DNA of 64,000 nt from Ascarosepion bandense. Its lineage: Eukaryota > Mollusca > Cephalopoda > Sepiida > Sepiidae. Under the pieces are notes generated by a model that was not told where the DNA came from, did no database searches, and was given only the letters and a program-made list of their open reading frames with translations. The DNA lies in NCBI GenBank assembly GCA_037127315.1, contig JBBBDQ010000445.1, positions 443,501 to 507,500 on the forward strand. The letters run 5' to 3'. Below are positions 44,062-53,200 of the stretch, piece by piece; the stretch's first letter is position 1, and each line of letters starts with the position of its first letter. The position numbers and the translations under genes were made by a program.

Positions 44062-47000
44062 TCTGGCTATTGGGCGTGTATAATGATAATATACACGCTA
44101 AAAAGAAAAATCTGCCTTCTTCTACCGAGCGCCCATAGCCTAGAGGTAGAATCGCCAACTGACGCAAATTTGGTCGGGTTTCAATCCTGGGTAAAAAGTA
44201 ATCGGAGTCTAATCATACTGATGAGCTGTAATACAGTGAAACAGATCTGTCTGCGGATGACTATATATATAAGTGAATAGAATCCACTCATGCAAATGTG
44301 TTGGGCAGGTCCGTTATAGTATAGTGGACTAACCCACCTGCTGAATTAGATACTCTTCTATGAATGAAGTTGATTACTTCAAGGGGGACAAAAAGAAGGC
44401 AGCCATGTTAGAAGGCAAGTTATTTGATTTCTACATTTCCTCTGTCTTTTCTACAAGCATTTCTAATGGCAATTTGCTTTGACAAGCTTTTTTTCCTGGT
44501 TTCCTGACCACATGTATTTACACGTGCTACTAAAGTGGCATCCAGGCCCCCCACTCTTTTACTGTCGAAATAGTTAAATGCAAATGTCTCTTCTACTCCA
44601 ACAGTTTCTTTTCTCACACTTCCCATTTGTAGGACTTCCTTCTGTTTGCTTGCTTCTTTACTAGCTGCAATCTTCAAAAGTTTAAATGCAACATCAATTG
44701 CTATCTTCTATTTCCTTGATTACCATCCATCTCTTATCTAATGGAGATATCTATATATATATATATATATATATATAGTGAATAGAATCCACTCATGCAA
44801 GTGTGTTGGGCAGGTCCATTATAGTATAGTGGACTAACCCACCTGCTGAATTAGATACTCTCCTATGAATGAAGTTGATTACTTCAAAGGGGACAAAAAG
44901 AAGGCAGCCATGTAAGAGGGCAAGCTATTTGATTTCCCCCACTGTGGGAGCGTAGTGGCCGCTGGGGAAGAATCAGTTGCTGGCTGATTGTATGGGAGTA
45001 ATTGGGATGATGTCCTGGGATGCCAGGTCACTTCACAAAGTGATGTTGCCATTTCCAGATTTCTCATCAAATTGATGTGGCCTACATTTTGTTTGGATAA
45101 TGTCTTTTCATGTTTTTGGGTTGCAGCTATCCACTCAGTGTGGTTTATATAAGTGTGGGTGTGATGGGATAAAATCCCGAAGACATCTATGAAGCAAGAG
45201 TTGTGCCGGTAGTAAGCCAGTACCTTGGATAGGTGTTTTTCTATATTGCAAGATCGCTCATGCTGCCATATCATTGTCCAAGGAACCTTGGTGTCCTGTG
45301 CAGTCCTTTATGAGTTTATTTGGTTACCTGGAATGTCTTAGGATTTCTGGGGTCTGGCGTTGAAGAAAATTGGAATAATGTTGCTTGTATCTCCACGACA
45401 CTATTTTTGTTAGAGGACACATTTTGTTTGTCTAGTCCTCACTTGCCTAACTTGATAGTTTAAATGCATCTATGCAGTCTTGTGGGTGATGAATTATTTT
45501 TTGCCACATTTTTCATAGACAAAATGTGGTTTTGTTGCTATTTCCTTGGCATGTGTTCTGATGAGCTACATTCCTCATGCACCTGCCACCTCTGACCTTT
45601 TACAGCTGCGGCCGACCAAGCCACGTACAAAAAGGTTCTGGGCATGACGGTAAACTGCATCTGGCAGCAAGGCCCCTGATTAGGAGGTTGTGAGGAGCAT
45701 GGAACCACCTCATAATTGCTGTTGTTCCTTGGTCCACCCTGACCCGGAATGGTAGCACTTGTTAGGGTCCCAGCTATGGGCAAATAGTTAACCCCCAACC
45801 ATATACATAAAAATAAACTTTTATAGAAAAATATACATTTTTGAAGAAAAAATTATTACCATAATACATTTTTGAAGAAAAAATTATTACCATAACACAT
45901 TTTTGAAAGGAAAAAAATATTCTCAGCAAAACAGACTCCCACTAGGATGTTTTCCCCAATCACTACAATCTTAACCTTTTCAAGTCTAGGGTTAACCATA
46001 ATCTTGTGAACTTCATTTTTTGTCTTTTCTTCTGCTCATGGAACACCACACAGTAACCCTCTAGCTTGAGTGGCTGTTAGGCCTTGTATTGGGTGTACAT
46101 TGGTATAAAAAAAACACAAACTAAATCCAGCAATGGAAGTAAGATGAGGGTTGAAATTCTCAGCCAGTTACTCCTGGATTTGCGTATTGCTGGAATGTTT
46201 ACGATAAATATTCCTGTAATCTTATCACTGTGCCCAGCACTTCAGTTAAGACAACAATATTGACCTTGACTTTGAGCAAGTGAAGCTTCTGGCTCTTGAC
46301 AAAGACTATCCTCCTTTGAACCTTGTTGACTGGCACTACAGAATCACAAAAAACTGTACAAAAATAACAGAAATGACATCACTTGAGGACTTTCAGCAAC
46401 AGTTAAAATGGATATCTTGCGTAACTCTAGAAAATAACATAATCAATAATCCACACTGCTTCAAATAAAGTTAGGAAAGAAACCCCCCATCAATACTGGA
46501 AAGAGCAATAACAGCTACTGGACATAAGAAACCTATTTTCCTTAAAACTGTTTATGAGAAAAATTTTTGTAAATTCCAACCGACAACAGTACTGGCTGTT
46601 TCAGAGAGCCGAGTTTCAATTCCTGTTGGTTTAGTTATATTCCCTTATGTGCAAATATTGTTGCAAATTCAATACTTCTCCCCTATCTAAGGATTAATTA
46701 GTAGGACTCATATCCTTAGAACCATTAATATTTCCAAAAAAACATTCTTACAATCACCAAAAAAACATTCTGTCTTTAAATATCCTGCAAAGGTTTGATA
46801 AGCCCTACAAAATGAATCAGTCAATCAAAATGTTGCCTGATCATGAACCATTTAATTAACAGAGACTCTTTATTTCTGTTTCTTAGATTGCAGTCCTATT
46901 TGTTCAAGCCTTTTATGTAGGGTACTCGGACTGATCAACTTGATTCAACCTGGCCTTGAAATAGGCTTTGTCGTCACTGTCTTTTTCATTCTGTTGCTAA

Positions 47001-48184
47001 TCTTTTTCTTCCAAGAGAGGTTTCCATTTCACAGTTATATTAAATACAACAAATTTTTTTAACACGGAAATATATTGAGCAAAAAGTGATTTTTCAGCAG
47101 GAGTAATCAATGAATCATGAATACCATTGAAAGTCTAACGAATATAAAGGGAATGGAGTAATTAAACGGTTCATTGGTCTTCTATTTTGTGAATTTTTAT
47201 CTCATTGCATCTCATCATTAAAACATTCTAACAATTGCCATCATTTCTTTCTTAGCACTGGGAATAATAAGACTTTTTAAAAAAATGTAAAAATTATGAG
47301 AATTCAACATCTATTTCAGATCAGCAGAACTTCTGACCAAAGGTGTTCAATAGATAACTAGAGCTATAACCAATAAAAGTTCATTGACATAACTAATTGG
47401 CTGACTCCAGAGTTTTGCCTTGAAGTACTCTTCAAAGCCAGATGTTTGATAAATCTCCTTTCCTTCTTCTTTTATGTCTTGTGTCCCTTCAGGATGTATG
47501 CGGTCACGATCCTCCACATCTCCCTATTCCTTTGAAGCTCTTAACCTTTTCTCTTGGTACTTCTAATAAACCTATCTTCTTTATATGTGCCATGTTCTTT
47601 AAGGACGTGGGCAATAATTGCCCCTATCCTTTGTCACGCTTAACACTTTCCCTTTTGGTATATCTCCCAAAACCTGCAACACAATCCACTTGTTCAAGCC
47701 TGTCAAGTATGTTTTGCACTGCTTTCCCCTGTCTCTCTTTCCCTCTATCCATCCTGTGAGTATCAGATTCTCCAAGCCCTCCTTCCTCATTAAGTGTCCC
47801 AGAAACCTTAGCTGCCTCTTCTAGATGTTAAGTATAAATTTACTTTTTATTTGCATCCTCTCCAAAACCTTGTCGTTGCTCACATATTTAGTCCATGGTA
47901 TCCTCAGCATCTTTCTCTAGAACCACTTTTCTGTTGCTTTGAGTTTCTCCTTCATCTTTGAGGAGATTGTCCAGCATTTGCTGCCATATAGGATTACAGA
48001 TATCACATGACAGTCCAATCCCTTTCTCTTTGTTTCTAACGAAAAATGCATCCTTGAACGTGCCAGTGCACCTTCAGATCAGTGTGACACTTTTCTTCCT
48101 ATGTTAGAACACTTTCCAGGTATTTAAATTTCCCAAACCTATCCTCTGTTTTAAAAAAAAAAAAAAAAAATTTTGTGTATGTAG

Positions 48185-48219
<35 letters not shown>

Positions 48220-48992
48220 CAGGTTAGGAGGACTCGAGGTTTTACTATTTTGAGTGCCCCGGCATTTATTTTATTATGAACAGTACTGAATATAATAAAT
48301 AGAGCTTAATATAATCATGTAGCTATGAATCAATTGTACATTGCGACATAGAAATTTCTATGTTTCCAGATAGATTCTCTTCATCAGGTAATATTTGATA
48401 TTAGTTGTACAAATGATTTACATTTTTATCATTTGCCTGACGAAGAAAATCTATCTGGAAACACAGAAATTTCCATGTCAAAATGTACAATTAATTCATA
48501 ACTACATGATATATATCACTTCTGAGAAAAACGCTTGTTGATAACACATACATACTTAAACAAGAAAATAACAAACAGAAACTAAAAATCCTCGAAGCAA
48601 TCTACATTAAACAATTTAAACCTGGTTTGAATACAATCAATTTTGATATTTCCAACAACGTACTCAAATGTCTGTAATCAGACCAGGGACCACAACACCA
48701 CTATTTTGTCACTGTCTTCGGCCATCCGCCACGGTAGGGATGGACTTATATTTTCAATTCACTTCTCTTTATTGTTAATAACTTAAATGTCCTATGTTTA
48801 CTGTGTGTTAATATTTACTCTTTCATAATGGCTTATGTGAGCCGAAAGCTTAGACCCGATAAAAAAATCAACAATTACTGTGATTTTTTGTTGTCTTTCA
48901 ACGATATCACCATCAAGTATATCAGACGGTATGAACGAATCCTACACAAAATTAATAGACAAAACTTGTCTATATTATTCAATGAAACCTGC

Positions 48993-49028
<36 letters not shown>

Positions 49029-50274
49029 GATTTTAGACTTTACTTCAGTTCATCTTTCTTAACATTTTGGTTCCTTAAAACAGCTCATTACTCCAACTGT
49101 AGTTTCTTCTTTGCAATAAATGCTAAACATTATATGCACTAATATTTCAGAGCTCTACGTCCTGGAGACAAAGGCTGGGTGTACAGAGCTCGTGTACCGA
49201 TGCCTTCAAATAAAGATTACGTTGTACGACCCAAATGGAATGTGGATGAAAATCCTCGGGTAAGTGATTTCAACTTTCTCCCCAATTTACTGGAATAACA
49301 TTTTTTTGATTTGCCTATTTTGATACTCTTGTACAGTTGAGTCAATTGAGTTTATAAACCTATGTTAAAGGTTTTGCTATGCACTAGTAAGACTACCTGA
49401 TGTTGGTAAGGTTAAGATGGTTTTGAGAAAGTTGTTTTATTCCTGAATTGATATATATGTCTGTGTATGTAATTTCTCGTGTTGAAAGTATTAACATCTA
49501 CCGGATTTGAAATTAACCCATTTCAAATAGATTTTGTTTTGTTGTGCTACTAATGTTTCGGTGATATTGTATATTAGCCTGTTTTGAGTTTGACTGTAGA
49601 GAATTATGAGATCAGTGCACTTTCTATATAGTGACTTCTTTTCTCTCTTAATCGGACTGGCATTTATTAGGTCACAACTGAGGTTGGATGTGAACGACAA
49701 TTTTGGCCTAATAAATGCTAGCCTGTTTAGAAAAAACTTCAGTGATATCACAATTCTGTGGTCCCCTCAAAACAGGCTCATGTGTAATCTTGGAATTATT
49801 TCAAACTTTTGTTCTCATCTTGGTTGATATAGATGTTATAGTAGATACAATGTTTTGACCAAGTACCCTCTGGTCATCATCAGGTGTCCATAGATTGACT
49901 GATATGGATTATCTCATTGATTATTGTGAAACATCCTGTGAAATCAATTATTGTTCTTTCCTGTTGGATTTGATTCATCACTACCAAATCCAAGGATTGA
50001 ACTCATGGCCACTAGATGATACTAACACATGTATAACCAACTACTATATCCACTACAGGACTTTAGCAATGTATTTTTGGAGCCTTTATATTCAGTATCA
50101 GATGGATTTCATCAAAATCTGACTAAATCAACCTTCTCACTATAAATGAACATTAAAAAATACCTTAAAACCCCCATCTTTCTTGGTATTAAATAACTCA
50201 GTGACTGATATGCTGTTAAACAAAACTCAAACACATCAGCTAAGATTAGTTTTCCTTTTGTTTCCCCCCTCTGT

Positions 50275-50329
<55 letters not shown>

Positions 50330-53159
50330 GGGGTGTATCAAAAATACTTTTACAAACTTTGGGAAGCAGGTTCCTCACACCAAAAGTTCATATAAACAAA
50401 TGTCTGCCATTCCTTCATTTTTGAGTTATGAAGTTTACAGTAGATTGTGTTAAACACCAAATCAGGGTAAAATGCCCATATAAGCATATGTCTAAAAGGC
50501 CATCTTTGTAACACAATACAATAACTCAACAAATATTCAAAATGTCCTCCACTTGCTTCTATACTTGCATACACTCATTGAATCTGGCAGACCCTTTCAA
50601 TTACTATCGCACAGTGTCAAGTGGTTTTACAGGCTCCCTTGACATGTTGATGAAGTGTCTCTGCTGCATAATCCAGTTGTTTTAGGTGGCCCCATACATA
50701 AAATTTTGAAGGATTGAGGTTGGGGTAACGTAAAGGCCATGAATTCAGTCCTATCTTACCTATCCATCTTTTATGGTAAATGTCAGCTGGTTCATTTAAA
50801 AAATGTAACTAAAATGTGCTGGAGCTCTATCATGCATGAGCTTAATGTATCTTTATATTAGCAGGGATACATCCTCTAGCAGGTCTGGAAATGTGTTAGA
50901 AATAAAACATATGAACCTACCAGACAGTGACCTACAATTTCAGCCAAAACATTAATACTAAACTGATGCTGGTTTAGCCTGTATTGTACCAGGGTAATTC
51001 CGATCCGCACACAAATGTTGATTGTGGAAATTTGTTATTCCATCTCTTCCAAATGTTGCTTTATCTGTGAGCAGTTATGAAGAGACAAACAACAGATTGA
51101 CAATTTGTGCCATACATGATACACGCTTTTGGGCGATCATGTCTTGAAAGAGACATAACTGACTGGGCAGAAGATTATCCCGCAGTAGGTTGCCATTGCT
51201 TTCTGCGGTAGACTGGTTACCAGCCAAGGCTATAGAACCCAATCTGTCCTATTATTTGACTCGTAGCTAGAGGGGGAAGAGATGTATTATATTATTAAGT
51301 AGTAATTATTGGGGGATCAGTTTATTACTTCATAACAATATAAAACTGATCCTCCACTTTATGTCCAGTAGAAGCCTTAATCATGTTATCAATTATTATA
51401 TTCAGTCAGTCAGTTAAGTGACATACGTGATACATGCTTTAGGCAATCATGTCTTGAAAGGGGCATGACTGACTGGGCAGAAGATTATCCCGCAGTAGTT
51501 TGCCATTGCTTTCTGCGGTAGACTGGTTGCCAGCCAATCTGTCCTATTATTTAGCCCATGACTGGAGGGAAGAGATGGATTAATACCTTTCCCAAGGGTA
51601 TTTGTTCATAAGTGAATGCAAGGAGTTATACTGGAATTTGAACATGGCTCCCCGATTTGTCCTTCCGAGTCTATAGCCACTGCACCGCAACGCACATTCT
51701 TGATGCAATAGGCCATCATTAAAAGTTCACCCATAGTGAGTGATCAGAGGGTGAAAACCCTGCGGATATTGCAAAAGATGTTGCTGCAGGAGGTATTCTT
51801 GAATTACCCTCCATGTGGATGCATGTCATGCTTGGGCCACGTGATGTGTGCTGGTATCTGGATCATCTTCGACAGCCTATAGAATATGTTCTTTGTGATC
51901 AGGCGTACAAGTGGCTCTCTGTCTTCATGGATCCTGTCACAGCAATAAACAGCAGCAGCAAAGATCAGATGACTCTGTTGCCTTCAGTCTGGGGAAGGCA
52001 TTCTGGTGCATCTGCATGTCCACTACTATTTGCACGGCTGTACATAAAAATCCTATCTGCCTGCTCACAATATGAATATCCTGCCATTGTCAAACAGAAC
52101 GCTTCTCAGTTAACTCGCTACTACATAGGGTTGCAGACAGACTAATCACAAATGTACACGAGTGACAAATGTAGCCTAGTCTACATGGCAACACAGCACC
52201 ATCTGCCATAAACTTTCAAAAACAAACAATTTGCAGACATATGTTTATATAGACTTTGGTCCCTGTTTTGGTGTAAGGAACCTGCCCTCAAAATTTGTAA
52301 ATGTATTTTTGATTCATGCTGCATGTGAGATTAAATAAATTGCAAACACTGTTTGCTTATTTTTAATAAAATCATTTCTGACATCTTTTGATTGTAATAT
52401 GCGGAAGATTATCCGTGAGTATGAACAGATTTTATTTAAAATAAGCAAACATAATGTTTGCAATTTATTTAATCTGACATGTTTAAAAGAAAATTTGCTA
52501 CTTAAATACACAAATATACACACACACACATATATATATGTGTGTGTGTGTGTGTGTATTGAGGCAGCAGATAATTTTTTAAACATATACTGTTAAATAT
52601 AAGAGACAGTGAATGTCTATTATGTTTAATCATGAGCCATTCTAAACATCGTATTTTGGCTTTAATTTCAGGTGAAAATAAAGACAAAAATTCTCTAACA
52701 TTTGGATAATTTTTTATTAAGTTGGTTCTAAAACAACCCACACTTAATGAAACCACGTTTAAATCTGGTCATAACACATTACATTGTATTTAAATATGTG
52801 GTTCTGTTAACATTTTGCGCCCTCACATGGTGTGACGTCATAGAATCACATTACAAATTTACGAGCTGTGTTTGCTATTTGGTAACTGTTATCATTGATT
52901 AGCAAAGGTTTATGTCAACACAAGATAAAATCATCTTTAATGGTGGATGTTTTTATGTTAACGTCCTTGTAACCTTTCTGTAGATGGCTCATGTGATCCG
53001 AAAACTTAGAACCAACTTAATAAAAAAATTATCCAAATGTTGGAGAATTTTTGTCTTTATTTTCACCTGAAATTAAAGCCGAAATACGATGTTTAGAACG
53101 GCTCATGATTAAACATAATAGACATTCATTGTCTCTTATATTTAACAGTATATGTTAAG

Positions 53160-53200
<41 letters not shown>

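Noticed and set aside
46280..46468. 62-codon frame ([19 protein letters not shown])
   Set aside because: Looks protein-like but no family was recognised, and it is isolated within an intron; left as unclassified.
51813..52145. 110-codon + strand frame
   Set aside because: It lies antisense to the transposase remnant of the TIR transposon; the minus-strand reading matches transposase features better.
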